The notes under the pieces are model-generated. The model saw only the letters and a list, made by a program, of their open reading frames with translations. It was not told the DNA's origin and did not search any database. This document shows, in pieces, positions 41,708 through 50,411 of a stretch of DNA of 64,000 bases (positions are counted from its first letter, which is position 1; the number at the start of each line of letters is the position of its first letter). The position numbers and the translations under genes are program-made. This stretch comes from Pseudotabrizicola alkalilacus. GTDB lineage: Bacteria; Pseudomonadota; Alphaproteobacteria; Rhodobacterales; Rhodobacteraceae. Location: positions 25,959-89,958 of the forward strand of contig NZ_QWEY01000015.1 of assembly GCF_003443995.1 (NCBI RefSeq), in the 5' to 3' direction.

Positions 41708-43876
41708 TCAGTTCACAGCGCCGATCGACCAGAACAGCGTCTCGCCCGACGAGTCGTCCACGCCGTCATTGTCGGTCACCACCCAGCCGGTCCCGGCAGC
41801 GTCGATGGCAAAACCTTCGACCTTGTCCATGGTATAGCCGTTCAGCACCGCCAGGTCGGGCAGGAAGTCGCGGACCAGTTCCTTGGTCACCACCGGCAGG
41901 GTGCCGCCCAGTTCGGCGGGCTGCATTTCGGCTGCGGGAACGCGGTACAGCTTTTTGGTCTGCGCCTTGCCCGCGATCTGGTTGTCACGTTCGACAATGT
42001 AGACCCAGTCGCCGTGCAGGGTGATTTCCGACAGACCCATCCACGCGCCTTCGGCCGGGGTGTCGAGCGGATAGTGCACCGCGCCCCAAGCTTTTTCGGC
42101 GGTGTTATAGGCCAGCAGTTTGACCATGCCCTTCGGGTCGTCTTTCCATTCGCGCTGCACGGCCATCCACAGCCAGTCACCGGCCACCGTGATGCCTTCG
42201 AACCCAAAGCGGATTTCATGCGCCAGCAGCTCGGCAGGCAGGGCGATTTCCTGTTTGATCTCGCCCTTGTCGTTCACATTATAGATCGCATGCGGGATCA
42301 GCCGGTCGCTGCGCCCTTCCGAGGCCAGCCAGAACCCGCCCTTGCCATCCGGCGCGATGCCTTCGAGGTCCAGCTTCTGCGCCGCGTCACCACCACGGGT
42401 GATGTCGAGGGCTGCGGTGATCCGTGCCGGCGTTTGCGTGGCATCAATGGTGTAGATGCGCGGCATCGCGCCATACACGCTGTCCGACACGGCATAAAGC
42501 TGACCGGGTTCGGTGCCTGCGGTCAGACCGGACAGCGCGCCCCAGCCGATCAGCGGATCAGAACCTGCGCTAGTCAGCATCGGATAGGCGGCAGGGGCCT
42601 CGGTCAGCTCGTAAAGCATGACATGGGCGGGGGCGAGGCCGTCTTCGCGCAGGTCCACCTCATTGGCGGTGATCAGCAGGTTGCGCGCCGGAATGGTCGC
42701 GATGCCTTCGGGCGACACGCCCGAGGGCAGCAGCTGTTTCAGCACCGGGCTGGTCGGATCGGTCAGGTCATAGACCGCGATGATCGACCCACGCTCCGAG
42801 GCGACAAAGGCCATCGGCACGCCGCCGAATGTGTCAAACTTGACCGATTCCAGCTCCACGCCCTTGGTATGGCTGCGGTGTTCGGGGTAATGGCCGATTT
42901 CGGCAATCGCGCGCTCCAGCGTGTTGCCCGAGTCCCAGACCAGCGTGCCATCCTTGTGAAAGATCGACCAGGTGCGCGTGCCGCCCTTCCAGTCGCCCTC
43001 GTTTGCGGTGGCAAAATGGTCGCCGTCGATCCAGGCAATCGCATCGGGTTCACGCGGGACAGCGCCCTTGGTGGCGGTGAAATCCAGCCGGCCATCGCGC
43101 TTGGTGTCGATGCCGGAAACCTCGACCTCACCCGCGTTGAAGTGGTTGGTCACGGTGCCATCGGCCCCGATCACCACCAGATGGTTGTTTTCCTGCAGCG
43201 TGACGACAATCTCGCCCGCTGCGTTCACATCAACATATTCCGGCTCGGGGTCTTCGGCACCGATTTCGGCCATGCCGGTCATCTCGATGCGCAGCTGTGC
43301 GTCACAATCGGCGACGCCGTCCACCACCGGCAGTTTCACCACATAGCCCGCAGGCATCTGCGGCAAGCCGCCGTCTCCCAGATCTTCGTCACGCTCATTC
43401 TCGATGGCAATCGCCAGGAACGACCCGTCCGGGGCCTTGGCCACCGAATCTGGCTGGCCGCCTATGTCGCATTCGGCGGTGATCGACCGGGTGGCGGGAT
43501 CAATCGTCACCAGCTTGCCCGATGGATTGGTATAGCTCTCGCTGGTGTTCACACCGCTGAAAATCTTGTCGCCGATGAAAACGGCGGTGGTGGGCTCGCC
43601 GCCCACGTCGATGTTGCCCATGGCTTTCGGGGCGCGAGGGTCGGTGATGTCAACCAGACCGACCACACCCAGCGGGCTGTCGGTGTACACCAGCGTCATG
43701 CCATCTTCAGAGGCAGAGATGATCTCGGCGCTCGTTTCGCGGGCAAGATCCTCGCCCTCCGCCATGTTCAGCGGCGTGGCAAAGCTGGCAATGCGGTTGA
43801 AATTCGTCTCGGCCAGCGCCGGAAAGGCGGCAAAGATAGCCAGAGCAGAGGTAAGGCCAAGAGTTTTGATCGGCAT
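41708..43876 (-). CDS. Exported esterase-like phytase-family protein (beta-propeller)
   Basis: The 722-residue protein has a Sec signal (MPIKTLGLTSALAIFAAFPALA-E) followed by repeated blades (MTLVYTDSPLGVVGLVDITDPRAPKAMG; GGEPTTAVFIGDKIFSGVNTS; GSIIAVYDLTDPTSPVLKQLLPSGVSPEGIATIPARNLLITANE), a choice-of-anchor-I-type pattern, and a C-terminal esterase-like phytase region (KLDLEGIAPDGKGGFWLASEGR; RFGFEGITVAGDWLWMAVQREWKDD). Such secreted proteins may release phosphate from organic esters; the substrate is unproven. The start was set at 43876 because longer starts add a non-signal extension. Confidence 0.82.
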   Translation of the reverse strand: MPIKTLGLTSALAIFAAFPALAETNFNRIASFATPLNMAEGEDLARETSAEIISASEDGMTLVYTDSPLGVVGLVDITDPRAPKAMGNIDVGGEPTTAVFIGDKIFSGVNTSESYTNPSGKLVTIDPATRSITAECDIGGQPDSVAKAPDGSFLAIAIENERDEDLGDGGLPQMPAGYVVKLPVVDGVADCDAQLRIEMTGMAEIGAEDPEPEYVDVNAAGEIVVTLQENNHLVVIGADGTVTNHFNAGEVEVSGIDTKRDGRLDFTATKGAVPREPDAIAWIDGDHFATANEGDWKGGTRTWSIFHKDGTLVWDSGNTLERAIAEIGHYPEHRSHTKGVELESVKFDTFGGVPMAFVASERGSIIAVYDLTDPTSPVLKQLLPSGVSPEGIATIPARNLLITANEVDLREDGLAPAHVMLYELTEAPAAYPMLTSAGSDPLIGWGALSGLTAGTEPGQLYAVSDSVYGAMPRIYTIDATQTPARITAALDITRGGDAAQKLDLEGIAPDGKGGFWLASEGRSDRLIPHAIYNVNDKGEIKQEIALPAELLAHEIRFGFEGITVAGDWLWMAVQREWKDDPKGMVKLLAYNTAEKAWGAVHYPLDTPAEGAWMGLSEITLHGDWVYIVERDNQIAGKAQTKKLYRVPAAEMQPAELGGTLPVVTKELVRDFLPDLAVLNGYTMDKVEGFAIDAAGTGWVVTDNDGVDDSSGETLFWSIGAVN

Positions 43877-44058
43877 CGGATCGGTCCTCGTTCGCGTGGG
43901 AATTCCGAGCGAGGCTTGGGCCGGTTTGGTCACGGCAGGATGACATTGAGATGGCAGCTGTGCGAATTCTTGCATCGGCAGGATTTTGCCGGGAACCTTT
44001 TGGCGTGAACAAGAGTTTGTGACCATAGCCCCCGCAAGCGGGGCATCAGAAAGGGACT

Positions 44059-44316
44059 ATGATGGCTATTGAAGCACTTCTTATCATTCTGCTCGTCGGT
44101 GCAATCGCAGGCTGGCTCGCTGGTCAGATTGTCAAAGGATATGGCTTCGGCCTTCTGGGCAATATCGTTGTCGGCATCGTCGGCGCGCTGTTTGCCGGTT
44201 TTCTGTTTCCCCGCATCGGCCTTGGCCTTGGCGGCGGCATCCTCGGCTCGATCGTTGCGGCCACGTTGGGCGCAGTCATTCTGCTGTTCCTGATCCGTTT
44301 GGTCAAACGCGCCTGA
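44059..44316 (+). CDS. GlsB/YeaQ/YmgE-family stress-response membrane protein
   Basis: The 85-residue protein of three helices has the family pattern GAIAGWLAGQIVKGYGFGLLGNIVVGIVGALFAGFLFP ... GGGILGSIVAATLGAVILLFLIRLVKRA, formerly called transglycosylase-associated. Members are small inner membrane proteins induced by stress in many bacteria; the mechanism is unknown. AAAGGG precedes the start; an ATG one codon later is equally possible. A bidirectional terminator follows. Confidence 0.9.
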   Translation: MMAIEALLIILLVGAIAGWLAGQIVKGYGFGLLGNIVVGIVGALFAGFLFPRIGLGLGGGILGSIVAATLGAVILLFLIRLVKRA

Positions 44317-44348
44317 GCGCGGCCTGAGGCAAGACCATCAGACAAAGC

Positions 44349-44377
44349 AAAGGCCGGGGAAATCTCCCCGGCCTTTT
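44349..44377. terminator. Bidirectional terminator between the GlsB-type and creatinase genes
   Basis: Stem AAGGCCGGGGA (44350-44360) / TCCCCGGCCTT (44365-44375) with loop AATC, an A run on the left and TTTT on the right, so it can stop transcription from both convergent genes. Confidence 0.92.
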
Positions 44378-44381
44378 CCGT

Positions 44382-45596
44382 TTATCCGACCACGTTGAAC
44401 TCCGGCCCATAAGGGTAATGCGTGATATTTTCGGGCGCATCTTCGGTGACGACAAAAATATCATGCTCACGATACCCGCCCGCACCGGGTGCCCCATGCG
44501 GAATGGTCAGCATTGGCTCCATGCTGATCACCATGCCGGGTTCCAGCACGGTGTCGATATCCTCGCGCAGTTCCAGCGCCGCCTCGCGCCCGTAGTAATG
44601 CGACAGCAGGCCGAAACTGTGGCCATAGCCAAAGGTGCGGTATTGCAGCATGTCGCGTTCTGCCAGAAACGCGTTGATCTTGCCCGTGATTTCGGCGCAG
44701 GAGGCACCGGGGCGCAGCAGGGTCATGCCGTATTCATGCGCCGCAATATTGTGCTGCCACACGGTCAGGCTGGCATCATCCACTTCACCCACAAACAGAG
44801 TACGTTCCAATGCGGTGTAATAGCCGCTGATCATCGGAAAGCAGTTCAACGACAGGATATCGCCATGCCGCAGCTTGCGGCTGGTCACCGGGTTGTGCGC
44901 GCCATCGGTGTTCAGCCCTGACTGGAACCAGACCCAAGTGTCGCGGTATTCGGCATCGGGAAAGCGCTTTGCAATCTCGCGTTCCATCGCACCGCGCCCG
45001 GCGATGCTGATCTCCAGCTCGGTCGCCCCCACCGCAATCGCCTCGCGGATGGCATAGCCGCCGACATCGGCCACGTTCGACCCGTGCTTGATCAGCGCAA
45101 TCTCGGCCGGGGATTTCATCATCCGCTGCTGCATCGTGGCGGGCGCGATATCCATCCCGCGCTTGGGTTTCAGGAAGGTGTTCAGCTTTTCCGCCCGCTC
45201 CATCGTCAGGTGATCCGCCTCGCAGCCGATGGCCTTGCCGGTGCCGGTTATGCTGGCCACGACGCGCCAGAAGTTATCCCGCGTCCAGTCGGTATAGGTG
45301 ATGTTGTCGCCCACCGACCGCCGCCACGGCTGGCCCGCATCAATCCCGGCGCTGACCGTGATGCAATCGGTCTTGGTCACCACACAGGCATAGGGTCGGC
45401 CAAAACTGCAATACAGAAAGCCGGAGTAATAGGCGACGTTGTGCATGGAGGTCAGCACCACAGCGTCAAGGCTGTGCAGCTCCATGATGTCGCGCAGACC
45501 GGCCAGCCGGTCTTCGTATTCCTCTGCCGCAAAGGGCAGCGCATCTTTGGCGTCGCCGTTGTGCAGACGGTACTGTTCAGGGCGGATCAGTTCCAT
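44382..45596 (-). CDS. Creatinase (creatine amidinohydrolase)
   Basis: The 404-residue member of the M24 pita-bread fold hydrolyses creatine to sarcosine and urea. It matches the Pseudomonas creatinase pattern closely over its whole length: YYSGFLYCSFGRPYACVVTK, SAGIDAGQPWRR, WFQSGLNTDGAHNPVTSRK (with the catalytic His of the family), GDILSLNCFPMISGYYTALERTLF, YRTFGYGHSFGLLSHYYGREA and LREDIDTVLEPGMVISMEPM. Creatinases lack the metal ligands of the related aminopeptidases. No creatininase, sarcosine oxidase or creatine transporter gene is next to it, so it appears to stand alone here. Confidence 0.93.
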   Translation of the reverse strand: MELIRPEQYRLHNGDAKDALPFAAEEYEDRLAGLRDIMELHSLDAVVLTSMHNVAYYSGFLYCSFGRPYACVVTKTDCITVSAGIDAGQPWRRSVGDNITYTDWTRDNFWRVVASITGTGKAIGCEADHLTMERAEKLNTFLKPKRGMDIAPATMQQRMMKSPAEIALIKHGSNVADVGGYAIREAIAVGATELEISIAGRGAMEREIAKRFPDAEYRDTWVWFQSGLNTDGAHNPVTSRKLRHGDILSLNCFPMISGYYTALERTLFVGEVDDASLTVWQHNIAAHEYGMTLLRPGASCAEITGKINAFLAERDMLQYRTFGYGHSFGLLSHYYGREAALELREDIDTVLEPGMVISMEPMLTIPHGAPGAGGYREHDIFVVTEDAPENITHYPYGPEFNVVG

Positions 45597-45763
45597 ATCA
45601 GACCTCGATCATGGGGCCGGACATGGCGCCCGGAACCCCGAAAGATCCCGGCGTACAGGACGAAAGCGGTGCAAACCGCGGGCGGCGGGGAACCCCTGTG
45701 GCGACGCCATCGCCACGGCCCGGCGTCACCATGCCGTGCCGCAGCCTTGACCGCAAGGGGTAG

Positions 45764-45784
45764 GGTGGGTGCTTTGCACCCACC
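45764..45784. repeat. Short perfect hairpin GGTGGGTGC-TTT-GCACCCACC
   Basis: Nine-base perfect arms around a three-base loop, lying at the 3' end of the YghU-type gene (minus strand) and upstream of the creatinase gene. This kind of hairpin recurs in many proteobacterial genomes as a dispersed element. It may act as a weak terminator for the YghU-type gene. Confidence 0.45.
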
Positions 45785-45791
45785 ATCCGGC

Positions 45792-46634
45792 TCACAACGC
45801 GTCGAAATCCGCCGCCGAATGGCGCTCTGGCAGTTGCTCATGCGGCTCGCCCCAGTCGCGGTTGACCTTGCGGCCCCGCACCACCGCCGGGCGGGCGTCA
45901 ATCTTTTCGGCCCAGGCCAGGACATGCGTGTAAGATGTCACATCCAGAAACTCGGCCGCATTGTAGGCGCGCCCCAGCACCATCCCGCCATACCATGGCC
46001 AGATCGCCATATCGGCGATGCTGTAGTCATCCCCCGCGACAAAGGCATGCTCTGCCAGCTGCCGGTCCAGAACATCCAGCTGACGCTTGGTTTCCATCGC
46101 ATAGCGGTTGATCGGATACTCGAACTTCTCCGGCGCATAGGCGTAGAAATGGCCAAAGCCACCGCCGACAAACGGGGCCGACCCCATCTGCCACATCAGC
46201 CAGTTCATCACCTCGGTCCGCACCGGCCCGGAAGCCGGCAGGAACGCCCCGAATTTTTCCGCCAGATGCAGCAGGATCGACCCGGATTCAAACACCCGCA
46301 GCGGCGTGTCGCCGGAATAATCCATCAGGGCCGGGATCTTGGAGTTCGGGTTCACCCCTGTAAATCCCGAGCCGAACTGATCGCCATTGCCGATCTTGAT
46401 GATCCAGGCGTCGTATTCGGCGGCATGCCCTGCCTCCAGCAACTCCTCGAACATCACCGTGACCTTCACCCCGTTCGGCGTGGCCAGCGAATACAGCTGA
46501 AACGGATGCTCCCCGCGCGGCAGATCCTTGTCATGCGTCGGCCCGGCAATGGGGCGGTTGGTGCTGGCAAACTGCCCGCCGTTTTCCTTGTCCCAGGTCC
46601 AGACCTTTGGCGGCACGTAAGCGGTATCAGTCAT
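45792..46634 (-). CDS. yghU: Glutathione-dependent disulfide-bond oxidoreductase (YghU-like GST)
   Basis: The 280-residue glutathione transferase homologue shows the YghU pattern PPKVWTWDKENGGQFASTNRPIAGPTHDKDLPRGEHPFQLYSLATPNGVKVTVMFEELLEAG, then the thioredoxin-like site region NPNSKIPALMDYSGDTPLRVFESGSILLHLAEKF and the helical C-domain. Homologues reduce disulfides with glutathione. The ATG at 46634 gives the standard start (MTDTAYVPP). It lies 103 bases after DoxX on the same strand. Confidence 0.9.
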   Translation of the reverse strand: MTDTAYVPPKVWTWDKENGGQFASTNRPIAGPTHDKDLPRGEHPFQLYSLATPNGVKVTVMFEELLEAGHAAEYDAWIIKIGNGDQFGSGFTGVNPNSKIPALMDYSGDTPLRVFESGSILLHLAEKFGAFLPASGPVRTEVMNWLMWQMGSAPFVGGGFGHFYAYAPEKFEYPINRYAMETKRQLDVLDRQLAEHAFVAGDDYSIADMAIWPWYGGMVLGRAYNAAEFLDVTSYTHVLAWAEKIDARPAVVRGRKVNRDWGEPHEQLPERHSAADFDAL

Positions 46635-46737
46635 GTCGGTTCCCATCTGATGAGGCCATGCGTCGAGCAAAAAGGTATGACCTCTGCCGGGCATCGGCAA
46701 TACTTGTGAAATGCGGGGCACCTGTGCGCCAGCGCGC

Positions 46738-47115
46738 TCAGCGCCAGAGCACAAACCGCCCCGGCCCCGCAGCGGCAAGGATCAGCAGGCCCCCGGCAAC
46801 CGACCAGTTCTTGACCATGATCGTCACCTGCCAGGGGTCTGCCCGCAGCTGCCAATGGAAAAAGCTGGTCATCACGCAATAGCCCGCCAATGCCAAAGCC
46901 CATGCCGCCACCCGTGGCCCGGTCAGCAGCCCCAGCGCCGCGATCAGGTTCAACGCGGCCACCGGCCAGACCAACCCTTCCGCCAGTCCCACCCCGGCCA
47001 GCATCGCCTGCACCGGCGCGGGGTCGGCCAGTTTCTGCACCGCGCCGCCCGCGAACAGGATCGCAAGCAACACCCGCCCGGCCAGATTGAGCCAGTCACG
47101 TATCACATTACCCAT
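46738..47115 (-). CDS. DoxX-family membrane protein
   Basis: The 125-residue four-helix membrane protein has NLAGRVLLAILFAGGAVQKLADPAPVQAMLAGVGLAEGLVWPVAALNLIAALGLL near the start, typical of DoxX and SURF4-like proteins. The function of the family is not settled; some members work in redox protection. Three bases separate it from the SDR gene, so the two form an operon. Confidence 0.85.
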   Translation of the reverse strand: MGNVIRDWLNLAGRVLLAILFAGGAVQKLADPAPVQAMLAGVGLAEGLVWPVAALNLIAALGLLTGPRVAAWALALAGYCVMTSFFHWQLRADPWQVTIMVKNWSVAGGLLILAAAGPGRFVLWR

Positions 47116-47118
47116 CAG

Positions 47119-47817
47119 CTACACCGACCGGGTGATCCCGCCATCCACCCGCAGATTCTGCCCGGTGATATACCCCGCCCCATCCGACGCCAGAAACGCC
47201 ACCGTCGCCGCGATCTCTTCGGTCCGGCCATAGCGGCCCATCGGAATGCGGGCGCGGAACGCTTCTTTCTCCGGCAGACTGTCGATGAATCCCGGCAGCA
47301 CATTGTTGATGCGGATGCCCTTGGCCGCATATTGATCGGCGTAAAGCTTGGTAAAAGCCGCCAGCCCGGCCCGCGCCACCCCACTGGTGGGAAAGGCGGG
47401 GTCCGGCTCAAAGGTGGCAAAGGTCGTGATATTGATGATCGCGCCCTTGCCTTGCGCCTCCATGATCGGCGTCACCGCGCGGATCGGGCGCACGGCGGAC
47501 AGGAAATAGATCTCGAACCCCTGATGCCACGCCTCGTCGGTGATCTCGACCAAGGGCGCGCGCGGCCCGTGGCCCGCGCTGTTCACCAGCACGTCGATCC
47601 GGCCAAATCGGTCCATCGTGGCGGCAATCAGCCGGTCAACATCGGCCTGCGATTGGTTCGACCCGGTCACCCCTACGCCGCCCAGCTCTGCCGCCAAAGC
47701 CTCACCCTTGCCTGAGGACGACAGGATGCACACGGCATAACCCTCGGCCGCCAACTTGCGCGCCGCCGCTGCCCCCATGCCCGACCCGCCCGCCGTCACA
47801 ACCGCCACTTTCTGCAT
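47119..47817 (-). CDS. Atypical short-chain dehydrogenase lacking the Tyr-xxx-Lys pair
   Basis: The 232-residue Rossmann protein has the cofactor motif VVTAGGSGMGAAAARKLAAEG and NSAGHG, but where classical SDRs have the catalytic Tyr-xxx-Lys this one reads SGVARAGLAAFTK, so Ser and Arg replace Tyr and Lys. The C-terminus (MGRYGRTEEIAATVAFLASDGAGYITGQNLRVDGG) is normal. It may be a non-catalytic or altered-mechanism member. The ATG at 47817 is chosen because GGAGGG lies about seven bases upstream; 47823 is the alternative. Confidence 0.85.
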   Translation of the reverse strand: MQKVAVVTAGGSGMGAAAARKLAAEGYAVCILSSSGKGEALAAELGGVGVTGSNQSQADVDRLIAATMDRFGRIDVLVNSAGHGPRAPLVEITDEAWHQGFEIYFLSAVRPIRAVTPIMEAQGKGAIINITTFATFEPDPAFPTSGVARAGLAAFTKLYADQYAAKGIRINNVLPGFIDSLPEKEAFRARIPMGRYGRTEEIAATVAFLASDGAGYITGQNLRVDGGITRSV

Positions 47818-47934
47818 CGTCATTCCCTCCACGCTGTGCCGCACCGTTGCACAGCCCCGCGCCGGGATGAAGCCCCGCGCGCGGTCGGGCAGATTTATCT
47901 TGCCATTTGCAGCACTTTGTCGCCCCCTTACCCT

Positions 47935-48921
47935 ATGCGACCCGGACCAAAGAACCTGATCACCGATGTCCCCGGCCTGCTGGTCGGGCAGGCCCATGAC
48001 ACCGCTTTGCGCTCCGGCGTCACCGTACTGACAGCCGACCGCCCTTTCACCGCTGCCGTGCATGTGATGGGTGGCGCACCCGGCACCCGCGAGACTGACC
48101 TCTTGTCCCCCGACCGGCTGGTGCAGGAGGTGGATGCGCTGGTACTGTCCGGCGGCTCGGCCTTTGGCCTCGATGCCTGCTCCGGCGTGGCCGATGCGCT
48201 GCGCGTAATGGGGCGCGGCTTTGCGGTGGGCGATCAGCGGGTGCCGATCGTGCCGGGGGCGATCCTGTTCGACCTGCTGAACGGCGGCGACAAGACATGG
48301 GCCCGCAACCCCTACGCCGCGCTGGGCGCGACAGCCCTGCACGCAGCCGCCACTGACTTTGCCCTCGGCACCGCAGGCGCGGGCTATGGCGCGGCCACGC
48401 AAAACTGGAAGGGCGGTATCGGCTCCGCCTCCGCTGTGCTCCCCTCGGGCCTGACCGTCGGCGCATTGGTCGCGGTCAATGCGCTTGGTGCCACCACAGT
48501 CGGCGACAGCCGCCACTTCTGGGCCGCGCCGTGGGAAGAGGGCGACGAGTTCGGCGGCCTTGGCCCCGCCCCGCGCCACCCATCCCAAAACGCGCCCCTG
48601 CCGCACAAGCGCATGGGGGAATCCACCACCATCGCCATTGTCGCCACCGATGCGGCGCTCACTCAGGCGCAGGCGCAGCGTATGGCCATTGCTGCGCATG
48701 ACGGTATGGCCCGCGCGATTGTGCCGTCCCACACGCCGCTTGACGGCGATCTGGTGTTTGCCGCCGCCACAGGCGCGCGCACCCTGACCGATCCGCTCAC
48801 CGACAGCTTCCAGCTCGGCCATGCCGCCGCCACCTGCCTCGCCCGCGCCATCGCCCGCGCGGTGTTCAACGCCACCGCGCAGCCCGGCGACCGGCAACCC
48901 GTCTGGTCATCGCGCCCGTGA
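47935..48921 (+). CDS. P1-family peptidase (DmpA-like L-aminopeptidase)
   Basis: The 328-residue Ntn-type self-processing peptidase has ITDVPGLLVGQAHDTALRSGVTVL at the start, VDALVLSGGSAFGLDACSGVADALR in the middle and the processing region MGESTTIAIVATDAALTQAQAQRMAIAAHDGMARAIVP, in which the nucleophile should be the Ser/Thr stretch before TIAIVATD. P1 peptidases release N-terminal amino acids or act on beta-peptides. It is divergent from the SDR-DoxX pair. ATG 47935 fits the family start; no clear ribosome site is seen. Confidence 0.88.
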   Translation: MRPGPKNLITDVPGLLVGQAHDTALRSGVTVLTADRPFTAAVHVMGGAPGTRETDLLSPDRLVQEVDALVLSGGSAFGLDACSGVADALRVMGRGFAVGDQRVPIVPGAILFDLLNGGDKTWARNPYAALGATALHAAATDFALGTAGAGYGAATQNWKGGIGSASAVLPSGLTVGALVAVNALGATTVGDSRHFWAAPWEEGDEFGGLGPAPRHPSQNAPLPHKRMGESTTIAIVATDAALTQAQAQRMAIAAHDGMARAIVPSHTPLDGDLVFAAATGARTLTDPLTDSFQLGHAAATCLARAIARAVFNATAQPGDRQPVWSSRP

Positions 48922-48930
48922 ATTGCTGCT

Positions 48931-48953
48931 TTTCAAATACTCCCGCCGGAGGC
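48931..48953. repeat. Dispersed AAATACTCC hairpin, copy 2
   Basis: TTTCAAATACTCCCGCCGGA followed by GG contains the stem CTCC / GGAG. It lies between the convergent P1 peptidase and lytic transglycosylase genes, where a terminator is expected. Copy 1 is at 32865-32893. Confidence 0.45.
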
Positions 48954-48968
48954 TTCCCCGGCCAGGCG

Positions 48969-50210
48969 TCAGCGCAGCGCTTGCAGAACTTCCACACTGG
49001 CATAGCCATCCGGCACCCGCCCGTTCACCCGCTGAAACGCCTTGACCGCCGCAATGGTGTTCGGCCCGATCCGGCCATCCACGCCCTTTGGGTCAAACCC
49101 CGCCGCGCCCAGCCGCTCCTGCAGCTCCTTCCGCTCCGCCAGTGACAGCGCCCGCAGTTCACGCGGCCATGTCGCCTGTATCGCAGGCCCGCCGCGCAGC
49201 CGGTCGGCCAGATGGCCCACGGCGATGACATAGGCATCGGCGGTGTTGTAGCGCTCGATCACCTGAAAATTGGAAAAGATCAGAAACGCGGCCCCCCGCG
49301 CCCCACCGGGCAACAGCACCGAGGCCAACCCATGATCGGGCAGCGCGGCGCCGCCCGTCACCGGCACAACCCCCATCGCCGCCCAGTCGGCGACCGGCTT
49401 TTTCACCCGCTCGGTGGTCTGGTCATAGTCGAACCCCTCGGGCAACCGCACCTCCAGCCCCCATAGCGCACCGCTGGTCCAGCCCCAGTGCCGCAGATAG
49501 GCGGCGGCAGAGGCGAGCGCGTCGGTGGGATCATCCGACCAGACATCGCGCCGCCCGTCGCCGTCATGGTCAACCGCATGCGCCCACCAGCTGGTCGGCA
49601 TGAACTGGGTGTGCCCCATCGCCCCGGCCCAGCTGCCGCGCATCGCCTGCGCCGACACATCGCCATTGCCGATGATCTTCAGCGCAGCGATCAGCTCGGC
49701 CTCAAAAAACGCCGCCCGTCGCGCATCATCGGCCAGCGTGGCTAGCGCCTCGATGGTGGGAATGTCACCGCGAAAGCTGCCATAGGCCGATTCCAGCCCC
49801 CAGATTGCCGCGATCACATGGCGGTCAACGCCATACTCCGCCTCGATCTGCGCCAGAATCGCGCCATGCTGCGCCAGCGCCCGTTTGCCATGCGCCACCC
49901 GGTCGTCGGACACGGCCGTATCCAGATAGTCCCAGATCGTCTTGCTGAATTCATTCTGGTTGCGGTCACGCTCGATGATCTTCGGGTTATACCGGGCCAC
50001 AGCCAACGCGCTTTCCAGCACTCCGGGCGCGATCCCCGCTTCCAGTGCGCGCGGGCGGAACCCGGTCAGCCAGTCCGCAAAGCCCTGTTCGGTTCCCACC
50101 GCTGTCATCTCGACCCTCTCCACCGGGCTGTCTGATTCCGACGTGTTCAGCGATTGCGCCGCCCCCGGTTGCGCCATCCCCAGCATCACAAAGATCAGAC
50201 CTGCCCGCAT
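48969..50210 (-). CDS. Lytic murein transglycosylase, MltB family, with peptidoglycan-binding domain
   Basis: The 413-residue exported enzyme has a signal peptide (MRAGLIFVMLGMAQPGAA), an MltB-type catalytic domain with the catalytic Glu in AAIWGLESAYGSFRGD, the metal-loop-like DHDGDGRRDVWSDDPTDAL and the GHTQFMPTSWW segment, then a C-terminal PG_binding_1 repeat (ERKELQERLGAAGFDPKGVDGRIGPNTIAAVKAFQRVNG). It cleaves glycan strands to anhydromuropeptides during wall growth. AGGA precedes the ATG at 50210. The frame stays open far upstream, but that part is antisense to the HyuA gene. Confidence 0.93.
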   Translation of the reverse strand: MRAGLIFVMLGMAQPGAAQSLNTSESDSPVERVEMTAVGTEQGFADWLTGFRPRALEAGIAPGVLESALAVARYNPKIIERDRNQNEFSKTIWDYLDTAVSDDRVAHGKRALAQHGAILAQIEAEYGVDRHVIAAIWGLESAYGSFRGDIPTIEALATLADDARRAAFFEAELIAALKIIGNGDVSAQAMRGSWAGAMGHTQFMPTSWWAHAVDHDGDGRRDVWSDDPTDALASAAAYLRHWGWTSGALWGLEVRLPEGFDYDQTTERVKKPVADWAAMGVVPVTGGAALPDHGLASVLLPGGARGAAFLIFSNFQVIERYNTADAYVIAVGHLADRLRGGPAIQATWPRELRALSLAERKELQERLGAAGFDPKGVDGRIGPNTIAAVKAFQRVNGRVPDGYASVEVLQALR

Positions 50211-50411
50211 ATCCTGTGCCCCGTTTTCCGTCAGCCTAGTGCCCGGCGCGGCAAAGGGCAAACCCAAGGCGGGGCGCTTGCGTACAAAGGGGCGGAGACC
50301 GACCGATAAGCGTGCCCTCTGGCCGATCCGCGACCGCAAATGTCGCATCGGGGGCTGATCTTTGGGCGCACATGGCCTAGCTGACAGGCAAAGCAATGGG
50401 GACCGCAGGCG

